Shown here piece by piece: positions 51,491 to 60,691 of a stretch of DNA of 64,000 bases. This DNA is from Chryseobacterium gambrini. GTDB lineage: Bacteria; Bacteroidota; Bacteroidia; Flavobacteriales; Weeksellaceae. Both the position numbers and the translations under genes were made by a program. Every line of letters begins with the position of its first letter. Within the stretch, counting starts at the first letter, position 1. The notes under the pieces were generated by a model, which was given only the letters and a program-made list of their open reading frames with translations, did not search any database and had not been told where the DNA came from. The stretch covers positions 1 through 64,000 of the forward strand of contig NZ_FTOV01000012.1 of assembly GCF_900156825.1 (NCBI RefSeq), written 5' to 3'.

Positions 51491-53761
51491 TTAATAATTT
51501 AAAGATAACCCAATACCCCAGCCCATATCGCTATCATAATGTGTACGAATACCCACATTTTTATTGATAATATATTTTAGCTCTGTCATATATTCCATAT
51601 CGGTGTTGACCATAAAACCAGCCCTCAATCTCTTTGTGATGGGAATATCTTCACGCATTAAAGAAAGACGTACAATTCCATCGTGATATACCTCTGCCTG
51701 AAAGTTTACTAACATTGGTAATGTGTACATAAAGCCCAAGCTAATAGCTCTACGTGTATCTTTTTCATTTTTCTGTCCGAATAAATTGGTTTCGTGTTCA
51801 TCCATACCCATTTTACGATACCTCCAATCAAAACCTATAAACGGCATAAACCATTGCATTTTTCCAATGTACCTTCCTAAATGTGTTTCTACTTCATAAC
51901 CGTGCATATCGTTATAGCCTAATCGCCATTCTGTCCCTAAACTCCATCTTGAATTCTGAAGCATCGCATCACCATCATTTCCATTGCTAGCAAAATCATT
52001 CTGAGCCATTAAGTGTGGCATATTGCTTTCTCTTTGCAACATATTATATGCTTGTTTTTTGTTAGGTAAATTCGGATTTTGATAATCGTCAACTGCAAAT
52101 ACCCTGTTCATTCCTGACATCATATGATAAAGGATATGACAGTGGAAAAACCAATCTCCTTCTTCGTTTGCTAAAAACTCAATGGTATCAGTTTCCATTG
52201 GCATTATATCTATAACATTTTTTAGTGGTGATTTTTCGCCTTTGCCATTGATTACCCTGAAATCAAAACCGTGCAAGTGCATTGGATGGCGCATCATTGA
52301 GTTATTATGAATGGTAATTCGTAGAATTTCTCCTTTTTTCACAGGTATTTTATCAACTTCTGAAAGTATTTTATTATCCATACTCCACACATAACGGTTC
52401 ATATTTCCGGTAAGGGTAAATTTCAATTCTTTTACTGGCGCATCTTTAGGAAGTTCCGTATTGGAAGGAGATTGTAGCATTGCATAATTCAGCGTTTTGA
52501 TTTCTCCCAAAGCATTTGCATTGTAACGGTTGGGATCATTTTCCATATTCATATTGTGTTGACTATGGTCTTCTTTTGGTTTTGCCTCTCCAGTAATTTC
52601 AGGATACATTACCACGTTCATATCCATTTGGTTCAGGCTCATTTTCATTCCCATATCGTCCAAATCTCCATTCATCTTCATCATATCGTTCATCATCTTC
52701 ATCCCTTCAAAATATTTTAATTTAGGAAGTGGTGATATTAATTGTTTGATGCCATTGCCCACAAAATAACTTGCGGATTGTGTTCTGTCTTCAGTAGTAG
52801 CTAGAAACTGATAAGCAACACCATCTTCAGGAATTGTTACTACAATATCGTAAGTTTCAGAAACCGCAATGATTAATCTATCTACTTCCACAGGTTCTAC
52901 ATCATTACCGTCATTTGCAACTACGGTAATTTTACCGCCTGCATACCGCAACCAAAAATAGGACGAAGCACCACCGTTTGAAACTCGCAATCGTACTTTA
53001 TCGCCCGCTTTTAGCGTTTTGCCGTCCACCTTTTTTAAATCGGTCGTATGGTTTCCATTGATTAAAATTTTGTCATAATACACATCGCTTACATCCATTG
53101 CCAACATCCGTTTCCATTCGTTGGTTAGTTTTGTTTTGAAATGTCCTTCTCTAATAGCTTCTGCATAAGACTGTGTTGCATTTTTTTTAATAGCTGCCCA
53201 ATCGTTGGCATTATGCAGCATCCTGTTGATGTTGTCGGGATTAAGATTTGTCCACTCGCTTAAAATGATGGGTACAGTCGGCAAATCGTCAATTCCTTTT
53301 CTAAAGGTTTTATCATCATCCTTTTTCTTCATTATAAAACTGCCATACATCCCAATTTGCTCCTGCAAACCAGAATGTGAGTGATACCAATGCGTTCCGT
53401 GTTGGATAATTGGGAAGCGATAGGTATAGGTTGTGCCTGCCTTAATAGGTTTTTGTGTAAGCCAGGGCACACCATCTTCTTTGTTGGGCAGGAACACTCC
53501 GTGCCAATGCAATGAGGTACTTTCTTTTAATTGGTTATGTACAACGATTTCGGCTGTATCGCCTTCGGTAAAAGTGAGCGTTGGCATTGGTATTTGACCA
53601 TTTACGGAAATGGCTCTTTTTTCTTTGCCTGCGTAGTTTACAAGCGTATCTTTTACATACAACTCGTAACGAACTACTTTTTGTGCAAAGAGAGATTGCG
53701 AACATAACAGTATAAAAACTGCTTGCAGCAACCTGATCGTAACATTTTTAGGTATATTCAT
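51491..53761 (-). CDS. multicopper oxidase with a CopB-like C-terminal barrel
   Basis: The ATG at 53761 gives 756 residues with a signal peptide (to about SLFAQ). The copper motifs are HWHG, HWYHSHSG, HPMHLHGFDF and HCHILYHMMSGM, so all centres are present. A Met-rich segment (about 360-430) suits Cu(I) binding. The last 150 residues resemble the outer-membrane CopB/PcoB protein, with alternating aromatic beta strands. This makes a single-chain CopA-CopB fusion. It oxidises Cu(I) outside the cytoplasm. The frame overlaps the haem-binding gene only with its upstream extension. Confidence 0.9.
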   Translation of the reverse strand: MNIPKNVTIRLLQAVFILLCSQSLFAQKVVRYELYVKDTLVNYAGKEKRAISVNGQIPMPTLTFTEGDTAEIVVHNQLKESTSLHWHGVFLPNKEDGVPWLTQKPIKAGTTYTYRFPIIQHGTHWYHSHSGLQEQIGMYGSFIMKKKDDDKTFRKGIDDLPTVPIILSEWTNLNPDNINRMLHNANDWAAIKKNATQSYAEAIREGHFKTKLTNEWKRMLAMDVSDVYYDKILINGNHTTDLKKVDGKTLKAGDKVRLRVSNGGASSYFWLRYAGGKITVVANDGNDVEPVEVDRLIIAVSETYDIVVTIPEDGVAYQFLATTEDRTQSASYFVGNGIKQLISPLPKLKYFEGMKMMNDMMKMNGDLDDMGMKMSLNQMDMNVVMYPEITGEAKPKEDHSQHNMNMENDPNRYNANALGEIKTLNYAMLQSPSNTELPKDAPVKELKFTLTGNMNRYVWSMDNKILSEVDKIPVKKGEILRITIHNNSMMRHPMHLHGFDFRVINGKGEKSPLKNVIDIMPMETDTIEFLANEEGDWFFHCHILYHMMSGMNRVFAVDDYQNPNLPNKKQAYNMLQRESNMPHLMAQNDFASNGNDGDAMLQNSRWSLGTEWRLGYNDMHGYEVETHLGRYIGKMQWFMPFIGFDWRYRKMGMDEHETNLFGQKNEKDTRRAISLGFMYTLPMLVNFQAEVYHDGIVRLSLMREDIPITKRLRAGFMVNTDMEYMTELKYIINKNVGIRTHYDSDMGWGIGLSLNY

Positions 53762-53784
53762 TTTGATATTTTTTTTCTTGAAAC

Positions 53785-54234
53785 TTAATCCTGCTCTTTT
53801 AGCCAATTGGTTAAAACTTTGATTTGCTCATCATTCAGTTTTGTGTTTTTATGCATCATTGTATATGATGCTAAGGGCATTTGTTTAGTTTCGATTTGTT
53901 CTTTAATTGAGTTTAATAATCTGTCCTGCTTCCTATTTGAGTATGTACCCCATTCGTTGAAATTCAAATCCTCTTTTGCGTTTTTTATGTGGTTTTCTAC
54001 TAATGCTCTCATAGGTTGCACATAGTCGTACCAAACATAATTAGTATTGTTACTATGACAATCGTAGCAAGAGGTTTGAAGCATCGCTTTTACTTCAACA
54101 GGCATTTTATACGCTTGGGTAAAATCGGTTGTGTAAACCTGCCCTTTATCTACATTAAGGGCAGGCTGATAAAATTGAATAGCAATAAAAATAAACAGCA
54201 CTATTGTCAACATTATCTTTAATACTCTCTTCAT
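53785..54234 (-). CDS. haem-binding domain protein (single CxxCH)
   Basis: The 149-residue protein has one N-terminal membrane anchor (about 6-24) and a haem c motif CYDCH at about 56-60, followed by PMRALVENHIKNAKEDLNF and a C-terminal segment with MPLASYTMMH. It is a small membrane-tethered cytochrome of the haem-binding-domain family, placed between DUF3347 and multicopper oxidase genes, where it could take electrons from Cu(I) oxidation. Confidence 0.85.
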   Translation of the reverse strand: MKRVLKIMLTIVLFIFIAIQFYQPALNVDKGQVYTTDFTQAYKMPVEVKAMLQTSCYDCHSNNTNYVWYDYVQPMRALVENHIKNAKEDLNFNEWGTYSNRKQDRLLNSIKEQIETKQMPLASYTMMHKNTKLNDEQIKVLTNWLKEQD

Positions 54235-54236
54235 TT

Positions 54237-54896
54237 TTAGAACTCTTTTTTTACAGAGCCACAGGTAAGCATCTTGCTGCCATAATAAGGATTTTTGATA
54301 GTCTTAGCTTCGTTAATCCAAACCGCACCTTTACCATCATTGTACATTGGGCAGTAGTCCTGATATAATTTTTGGGTAGTTCCAAATAATGTGATAAGGT
54401 CAGAAACGTCTTTACTTAGCGATGCTAAATGCTCTCTCTGGTGGTCTATTTTACCAGCATTGTCACTAATATGCTCTGCATTTTCTTTGGCATTTTCCGC
54501 TATTTCCATATATTCTTTATGTTTATTCGCTGGGATAGCGTTCATATCCACATTTTTTAAGGTAGTAAACAATTGCTTTCCTGCATTAGCCGCTGCTTTG
54601 TCATTATCTGCAACAAGTGCATTTTTTAAAGCCAAATAATCCTTAATTATAGGTGCGACAGTAAACTTTTGAGCTTGCTTCACATCGGACTTTTCTGCCT
54701 CTTGAGAAGATGTATCCGTTGAAGTAACAGTTGCTACCGTATCATTGTGTGTAGGTGATTGTAACTCCGGAGTTGCAGCAATTGTTGTGCTATCATTAGC
54801 TTGCTGGTCGCTATTTTTATTTGAAGATTGATTGCAGGAAATTGTTACCGCTGCAACTGTTACTAATGTAATGATTGAGAAAATTATATTTTTCAT
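54237..54896 (-). CDS. DUF3347-domain lipoprotein
   Basis: The 219-residue protein has a lipobox ending in VTISC, a Ser/Thr-rich linker and the DUF3347 domain (about 80-219) with IIKDYLALKNALVADN and the C-terminal YCPMYNDGKGAVWINE and GSKMLTCGSV. The CPM and CG cysteines and methionines are likely copper ligands. It lies 2 bp before the haem-binding gene. A paralogue of the domain follows upstream at 55470. Confidence 0.88.
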   Translation of the reverse strand: MKNIIFSIITLVTVAAVTISCNQSSNKNSDQQANDSTTIAATPELQSPTHNDTVATVTSTDTSSQEAEKSDVKQAQKFTVAPIIKDYLALKNALVADNDKAAANAGKQLFTTLKNVDMNAIPANKHKEYMEIAENAKENAEHISDNAGKIDHQREHLASLSKDVSDLITLFGTTQKLYQDYCPMYNDGKGAVWINEAKTIKNPYYGSKMLTCGSVKKEF

Positions 54897-54935
54897 TTTA
54901 TTTATTTTTGATATTATTGAAGAAATTTGTCTTAT

Positions 54936-55457
54936 TTATTTGTTTTCAAATTCATTTAGCTTACGCTTCATAAATTCGATTTCTTGTGCCTGTGTTTCCA
55001 GTATGTTTTTTTGTAACTGTATCAATTCGGGGTCGGTAAGCTTAGCTTTTTCAGACATCAATACTGCTGCTGCGTGATGCGGTATCATACCTTTTACAAA
55101 CTCTTTATTTCCCACAAATAATTGCTCCCGAATACCAAACCAAGAAAAGATACCAATCGCAAGGGAAACCGTTATGATTGCCCAGTTGATTTTTTTGCTT
55201 TCATACATTCCTTTCATTATCAATAGTTCTATAATCAACATTGCAGAAACCATCAGCAAAGTCATATACAAATTATTGATGTTCAGGATAAGGTTCTGTA
55301 AGCCGTCAATCATAGCATACATAATGAAGTACATAGCTATGAACATAGCAACAGCCATTACAGCAAAGCGTTTGTACATTGCTAAAGAGTGATTAGTATT
55401 ATGCTTTTCATTCTTATGGTTATGTTGCATTTCGTGTTGGTTTTCCATACTTTCCAT
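54936..55457 (-). CDS. DUF305-domain membrane protein
   Basis: The 173-residue protein has a His/Met-rich N-terminal tail, three membrane helices (about 28-115) and the DUF305 core GMIPHHAAAVLMSEKA (about 125-140), with the paired histidines typical of the family. DUF305 proteins accompany copper and silver resistance genes. A start at the third residue is equally possible. Confidence 0.88.
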   Translation of the reverse strand: MESMENQHEMQHNHKNEKHNTNHSLAMYKRFAVMAVAMFIAMYFIMYAMIDGLQNLILNINNLYMTLLMVSAMLIIELLIMKGMYESKKINWAIITVSLAIGIFSWFGIREQLFVGNKEFVKGMIPHHAAAVLMSEKAKLTDPELIQLQKNILETQAQEIEFMKRKLNEFENK

Positions 55458-55469
55458 AACAATAGCGTT

Positions 55470-56354
55470 TTATTTGTTATTAATAGTTTCCTGTACGCTA
55501 CCGCAAGTAAGCATTTTGGAGCCGTAATACGGGTTTTTAATTGCTTCTTCTTTGCTTAGCCAATTTGCTCCTTTACCATTATTGTACATTGGGCAATGTT
55601 GATAATAAACAGGTGTTTCTTGTTTTGAAACTTTGGCTAATTCGTACATATTATTAGCCAGTAAAGCGAAAATTTCTCTTTGTTTGGTAACATCTTTTGC
55701 TATAGCAATTTTTTCTGCATTAGCAGTTAAATCTTTCATTACTTTCATCCAAACGGTATGTTCTTCGTTGGAAAGTTTTGTCATTTCTACTGCTTTAATG
55801 GCTTTTACCAATTCGGTAGCTTTTGCGGAAGAAGTACCTGCATCAGTTTTTACCAACGCATCTTTCACTGAAAAATAGTTATTGAAAACGGCTTTTAATT
55901 GCGGTACATTTTGTGTTTCAGTGGTATTTTTTTGAGCCATATCGCTTTGGTTATGGTTGGCGTGTTCATTTTTCATATCCATACCTGCATCTCTGGTTTT
56001 TGCAACTGGTTTTAGTTCCCTTTTATACTGGCAACAGTCGGATAATTTTGCATATACATCATCTGGAGCCAAAAATTTCTCACTGTCATAACCTGCTAAG
56101 GCAATGCGTTTCAATATTTCGTCCTGATTTGTTTTTTTACCATCATAGTTGAGTGTAGCAATCTTGGTATCTTTATTCCAATCTACCGTGGCTACATTTT
56201 TTAAATTTCCTGCTTTTTCGATGGTTGTTTTACACATTTCGCAGTTGCCATATATTTTTACAGTTTCTGTTTTTGCATTTTTGATTTGTGCAAAACTGTT
56301 TACGGCTGATAGTAATACGATGATTACCATCAATATTTTTGATATTGATTTCAT
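55470..56354 (-). CDS. exported HMA-DUF3347 fusion protein
   Basis: The ATG at 56354 gives 294 residues with a signal peptide (to about NSFAQ). A heavy-metal-associated domain (about 27-95) has GNCEMCKTTIEKAG. A DUF3347 domain (about 160-294) ends with YYQHCPMYNNGKGANW and MLTCGSV. Joining the two suggests a periplasmic copper chaperone that hands copper between domains. It is 12 bp upstream of the DUF305 gene. Confidence 0.85.
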   Translation of the reverse strand: MKSISKILMVIIVLLSAVNSFAQIKNAKTETVKIYGNCEMCKTTIEKAGNLKNVATVDWNKDTKIATLNYDGKKTNQDEILKRIALAGYDSEKFLAPDDVYAKLSDCCQYKRELKPVAKTRDAGMDMKNEHANHNQSDMAQKNTTETQNVPQLKAVFNNYFSVKDALVKTDAGTSSAKATELVKAIKAVEMTKLSNEEHTVWMKVMKDLTANAEKIAIAKDVTKQREIFALLANNMYELAKVSKQETPVYYQHCPMYNNGKGANWLSKEEAIKNPYYGSKMLTCGSVQETINNK

Positions 56355-56449
56355 TTTTATTTTTTTTAATTTAATAAGATATACGAAGAGTTTGCGAAAA
56401 CTGGATTCAGCTTTCGACAAGGCACACGTATGGCTAACAAGCCATCGTT

Positions 56450-56842
56450 TTAGCTTATTTTAGGTGGTTGCCAAATGGAAGAGTAGCCTGAAGAATAGTA
56501 GGCTTCTTTGAAACCGAATTTTTGCTTTTTAATTTCAGCAAAAGGGTTAGCTGTTTTTAAATCTATTGGTATTGGTAAGCTTACAGAAGATGAAGAAGTG
56601 CTACATCCACATGAACTGTGCTTACAATTGCCGTCGCAGTCGTGACCATTTTTGCATTTTTTACAGGACTTGTCCTTGCAACTGCTTTTATGTTCTGCTT
56701 TTGCAGATTGATCTTTTGAGCAGGACTTTTGCTCTGTCTTAGTTGTTTTTTTTGCACAAGCATAGCTTATGCTTGGCATTAGGAAAAAGCCCAAACATAG
56801 TAAGATGACAAAGCTGATATGTTTACTCAAATTTTTCAACAC
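56450..56842 (-). CDS. cysteine-rich exported protein of the copper cluster
   Basis: The 130-residue protein has a signal peptide (about 1-28), then a region with 13 cysteines and many lysines (KSCKKCKNGHDCDGNCKH and SSCGCS), a Ser run and a conserved tail ending SGYSSIWQPPKIS. It looks like an extracytoplasmic metal sponge. It is the most upstream copper gene in this sub-block. Confidence 0.75.
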   Translation of the reverse strand: MLKNLSKHISFVILLCLGFFLMPSISYACAKKTTKTEQKSCSKDQSAKAEHKSSCKDKSCKKCKNGHDCDGNCKHSSCGCSTSSSSVSLPIPIDLKTANPFAEIKKQKFGFKEAYYSSGYSSIWQPPKIS

Positions 56843-57004
56843 TACAAAATTATGAAATTATTTCTTTTAATTGCTATATTTTGCACTTTCGTGAACTGCA
56901 AACACAGAATTATAGATAAAATATCTAAATCACTAGTCTGCATAGTCCTTTTTATGCTTATTAAAATAAATATACAGTTAATTACCTAAAGTGTTTGTTA
57001 TAAG

Positions 57005-57267
57005 TTAAATAACTAAACAGGTTATTAGGATAAGGAAATTATCTTTGTTTAATGGTTCTATCTTAAAACCTGCTTTCTGTACAGTTTCAATTACCTGTTC
57101 TTGTGTAATTCCTTCTGATTTTACGGTAAGCACCTTGTCTTTAGTTGTATCTACTTCCCAATGGCATATTATACCATGGTATTATCCAAATGAGGTTTTA
57201 CAGATGCTACACATCCACCACAGTTAATATTTGTTTTGAATCGTAAGTCTTGATTATTCTTTTCCAT
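57005..57267 (-). pseudogene. heavy-metal-associated (HMA) domain protein with a frameshift
   Basis: Reading from ATG 57267 gives MEKNNQDLRFKTNINCGGCV and then DNTMV before a TAA. Adding one base at about 57178 restores GIICHWEVDTTKDKVLTV and the frame goes on to TAA at 57005-57007. The repaired length is 87 residues, normal for a copper chaperone of the HMA type with a CGGC metal site. One base has been lost. The gene sits 21 bp after the CopA ATPase in the same direction. Confidence 0.75.
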
Positions 57268-57288
57268 TTTGTTTATTGAATAATTCAT

Positions 57289-59829
57289 TTAAAGTTTAAA
57301 ACTGCGTAATCGCAATGCATTTACGATTACCGATACAGAACTTAAAGACATTGCTAAAGCTGCAATCATTGGAGATAATAAAATTCCGAAAAACGGATAT
57401 AAAATACCTGCTGCAATTGGAACACCAAGCACATTGTAGAAAAAGGCAAAGAATAAATTTTGCTTGATGTTTTTCATAACAGCATGGCTCAAATTTTTTG
57501 CTTTAACGATACCTAATAAATCGCCTTTTACTAAAGTTATTTTGGCACTTTCTATGGCTACATCAGTTCCAGTTCCCATAGCTATTCCGATATTGGCTTG
57601 TGCTAATGCCGGAGCATCATTTATACCATCACCAGCCATAGCTACAATTTTCCCTTCTGCTTGTAAACGTTTAATTTCGTTGAGTTTATCTTCGGGTAAG
57701 CATCCTGCTTTATAGGAAGATAAACCTAATTCATCCGCTACTGCTTTGGCTGTATTAACATTGTCGCCAGTAAGCATAATTACTTCTACACCTTGGAGCA
57801 TTAGTTCTTTTATCGCTGCTGCACTCGAAGTTTTTATCGCATCGGTAATTGAAACAAAACCAACTGTAACATCATCAACAGCAATGTAAGAAACCGTTTT
57901 ACCAAGTTTTTGTTCTGCAATAATTTTGGTTTCTAAATCGTTAGAAATAGTTGCCTTAACCTGTTCCATTAGTTTTTTATTGCCTAATGCTACTTTTCTA
58001 TTGGTAACCGTTCCTGTAACTCCTTTTCCTGTAACATTTTCAAAATCTTTGACTCCAATTAATGAAATAGATTTTGTTTTGGCATAATTGACTACTGCTT
58101 GTGCCAATGGATGTTCACTGTATTGGTTTAAGGAAGCTATATTTTGCAATAAATCATCCTCGTTATTAGTTGATGCGTAAATTTTTTCTACAGAAGGTTT
58201 TCCCTCAGTTAGCGTTCCTGTTTTATCTGTTATTAAAACATCCACCTTATTCATATTTTCTAAGGCTTCGGCATTTTTAATTAATACTCCAGATTGTGCT
58301 CCTTTGCCCACACCCACCATCACAGACATCGGCGTGGCTAAACCTAAAGCACAAGGACAAGCTATGATTAAAACTGCAATGGCATTTATAAATCCATAAA
58401 CCTTCGCTGGTTCTGGACCAAATAGTGCCCAAACAAAAAAGGTAATTACTGAAATGATTACTACAATGGGTACAAAATATTTAGAAATACTATCGGCTAA
58501 TTTTTGAATGGGTGCTCTTGAACGAGAAGCATCGTTAACCATTTGTACAATTTGAGAAAGTAATGTTTCAGAACCTACTTTTTCGGCCATCATTACAAAT
58601 GATTTGTTCCCGTTGATTGTTCCCGAAATTACATTATCGTCTTTCTTTTTGTCAACGGGAATTGGTTCTCCTGTAATCATTGCTTCATCAATACTGCTTT
58701 CACCATCGGTTATTTTTCCGTCAACTGGAATTTTATCTCCTGGTTTTACGCGTAATAAATCACCTTTCTTAATATCATGAATGGAAATCACTTTATCGCC
58801 CCCTTCACCAATCAAAGTAGCTTCGGTTGGTGCTAATTGTAATAACGCTTTTATAGCTCCACTGGTTTGGCTATGTGCTCTTGCTTCTAACAATTGTCCC
58901 AACAAGACCAGTGTAATGATTACTGTTGCTGCTTCAAAATAAAGATGAATGGTTCCGTGTTCGGTTTTAAATTCTTCCGGAAAGATATTCGGAATCAGCA
59001 TTCCTACAATACTAAACAAAAATGCAACTCCAGTTCCTATTCCGATAAGGGTAAACATATTTAGATTCCAAGTGATTATGGATTTCCAAGCTCGTACAAA
59101 AAACATCCAACCAGCATAGAAAACAACAGGAATTGAAAACAGAAATTGCACCCAGTTCCACATGTTGCTGTCCATTATTTGAAATAACGGATTGTTATGT
59201 ACCATTTCCATCATGGCAATAATAAAAATTGGCACCGTAAAGAGGGTTGCAATTTTCATTTTTTTAAGCAAATCCAGATAGGTTTTTTTTTCTTCGGAAT
59301 CGCTTGGTTCCATGGGTACTAAATCCATTCCGCATATAGGACATGAACCCGGACTATCTTGAATAACTTCGGGATGCATTGGGCAGGTGTACATCGTTTT
59401 CTTTACATTCAATTCTGCTTCTTTTACCAAATGCATTCCACAAACAGGGCAATCGCCAGCTTTATCATAAGTTTTATCGCCTTCACAATGCATTGGACAA
59501 TAGTATTTGCCTTTTATATTGCTAGTCACTTCGATTGTTTTTTTATCATCGTGAGAATGAGCAGAGCAGCAGGATTTTGCCACTGGTTCATTTGTCGTGG
59601 TATGTTGTGGGCTTTTGTTATTGCTCATTTCTATGGTATATTTTCCAACAGCGGTTAATGCTTTTTGCAATTGTGTAGTTGGAATGTGTTTATCCATTGT
59701 CAGGGTAGCTGAGTTTTCATCTTTTGAAACTTCAACATTTGTCACATTTTCAACCTTTAATAAAGCTGATTTCACCTTTGCTTCGCAACCTCCACAGGTC
59801 ATACCTGTTACTTGATATTTGTGTACCAT
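57289..59829 (-). CDS. copA: copper-translocating P1B-type ATPase
   Basis: The 846-residue protein has an N-terminal HMA domain with GMTCGGCEAK, two YHS-like heavy-metal-binding modules (YYCPMHCEGD and TCPMHPEVIQDSPGSCPICG), eight membrane helices with the CPC metal site in IIACPCALGLATP, the phosphorylation motif DKTGTLTEG and the hinge GDGINDAPALAQA. It exports Cu(I) to the periplasm, where the multicopper oxidase can act. Order of domains and length are typical for Bacteroidota CopA/SilP. Confidence 0.95.
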   Translation of the reverse strand: MVHKYQVTGMTCGGCEAKVKSALLKVENVTNVEVSKDENSATLTMDKHIPTTQLQKALTAVGKYTIEMSNNKSPQHTTTNEPVAKSCCSAHSHDDKKTIEVTSNIKGKYYCPMHCEGDKTYDKAGDCPVCGMHLVKEAELNVKKTMYTCPMHPEVIQDSPGSCPICGMDLVPMEPSDSEEKKTYLDLLKKMKIATLFTVPIFIIAMMEMVHNNPLFQIMDSNMWNWVQFLFSIPVVFYAGWMFFVRAWKSIITWNLNMFTLIGIGTGVAFLFSIVGMLIPNIFPEEFKTEHGTIHLYFEAATVIITLVLLGQLLEARAHSQTSGAIKALLQLAPTEATLIGEGGDKVISIHDIKKGDLLRVKPGDKIPVDGKITDGESSIDEAMITGEPIPVDKKKDDNVISGTINGNKSFVMMAEKVGSETLLSQIVQMVNDASRSRAPIQKLADSISKYFVPIVVIISVITFFVWALFGPEPAKVYGFINAIAVLIIACPCALGLATPMSVMVGVGKGAQSGVLIKNAEALENMNKVDVLITDKTGTLTEGKPSVEKIYASTNNEDDLLQNIASLNQYSEHPLAQAVVNYAKTKSISLIGVKDFENVTGKGVTGTVTNRKVALGNKKLMEQVKATISNDLETKIIAEQKLGKTVSYIAVDDVTVGFVSITDAIKTSSAAAIKELMLQGVEVIMLTGDNVNTAKAVADELGLSSYKAGCLPEDKLNEIKRLQAEGKIVAMAGDGINDAPALAQANIGIAMGTGTDVAIESAKITLVKGDLLGIVKAKNLSHAVMKNIKQNLFFAFFYNVLGVPIAAGILYPFFGILLSPMIAALAMSLSSVSVIVNALRLRSFKL

Positions 59830-59912
59830 TTTGTATGAGTTTTATGATACAAAGTTCCGTATTGTTTCCATTTTTTCGTTGTGGAATTTTGGGAATGATT
59901 TGTAAGATTTAC

Positions 59913-60476
59913 TTAGACCTTATCCAAAGGTTTTCTTTTATCCTCTCGTATTCGCTTGAAATAACTTGGGGTAAGTCCTGTTACCTTTTTGAATTGGTTG
60001 CTTAAATAGGCTACACTTGAGTAATTTAAACGGAAAGCAATTTCACTCAAAGATAGTTCATCATATACCAATAATTCTTTTACCTTCTCTATTTTTTGGG
60101 CAATAAAATATTTTTCGATAGTAGTGCCTTCAATTTCTGAAAATAAATTAGAGAGATAATTATAGTCGTGGTGTATCTTGCTATTTAAAACATCCGACAA
60201 ATTGTATTTTGTTTCGCCATCCTGATGATGAACGAGGTCAATAATAATATTTTTTATTTTTTCTATAATTCGGCTTTTTTTATCATCTATTAATTCAAAA
60301 CCTAATACAGTCAGTGCTTGCACTAAATTGGTTTTAACGTTTTCAGCTAATTCTTTATCCAAGGTAACTTCTCCCAGCTTTATATTTTTCACAGTCAATC
60401 CAAGCTTCTCCAATTCATTCTGCACTACCATAATACAACGGTTGCAAACCATATTTTTTATAAAGAGTGTTGTCAT
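59913..60476 (-). CDS. AraC-family regulator with an HMA-like N-terminal domain
   Basis: The 187-residue protein starts with an HMA-like fold that has a Cys pair in MVCNRCIMVVQNELEKLG (about 9-26). A C-terminal AraC helix-turn-helix (about 90-175) has LSEIAFRLNYSSVAYLSNQF. A metal-binding domain joined to AraC suggests direct copper sensing. It lies 83 bp upstream of CopA, in the same direction, and probably controls it. Confidence 0.88.
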   Translation of the reverse strand: MTTLFIKNMVCNRCIMVVQNELEKLGLTVKNIKLGEVTLDKELAENVKTNLVQALTVLGFELIDDKKSRIIEKIKNIIIDLVHHQDGETKYNLSDVLNSKIHHDYNYLSNLFSEIEGTTIEKYFIAQKIEKVKELLVYDELSLSEIAFRLNYSSVAYLSNQFKKVTGLTPSYFKRIREDKRKPLDKV

Positions 60477-60560
60477 ATATTTTGTGCTTTATTTGAAATT
60501 AGCTTAAAATAAGCTCTATAAAATTACAATTAATATTTTCTTGTAATTGTAGAACAGTTG

Positions 60561-60640
60561 TCAATTGATGTATTTATCCACTGCGTTGTCCAATTCTTCA
60601 TTTTTAATATTGCTTAAATTTAAATCTGCCAAATGGAAAA
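60561..60640 (-). pseudogene. possible gene-tail remnant
   Basis: A minus-strand frame of about 27 codons ends at TGA 60561-60563 and reads ADLNLSNIKNEELDNAVDKY, protein-like but with no start and a stop just upstream. It may be the end of a deleted gene between the arsenic and copper blocks. The rest of 60477-60691 shows nothing. Confidence 0.25.
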
Positions 60641-60691
60641 CTGGTCAAGTAGTTTGCTGACTTTCTTTATATCATTTCTTTATTCAAAGCA

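Noticed and set aside
56855..56992. 45-codon plus-strand frame with a lipobox-like FVNC
   Set aside because: Very short, no promoter or ribosome site seen, and AT-rich DNA gives hydrophobic frames by chance.
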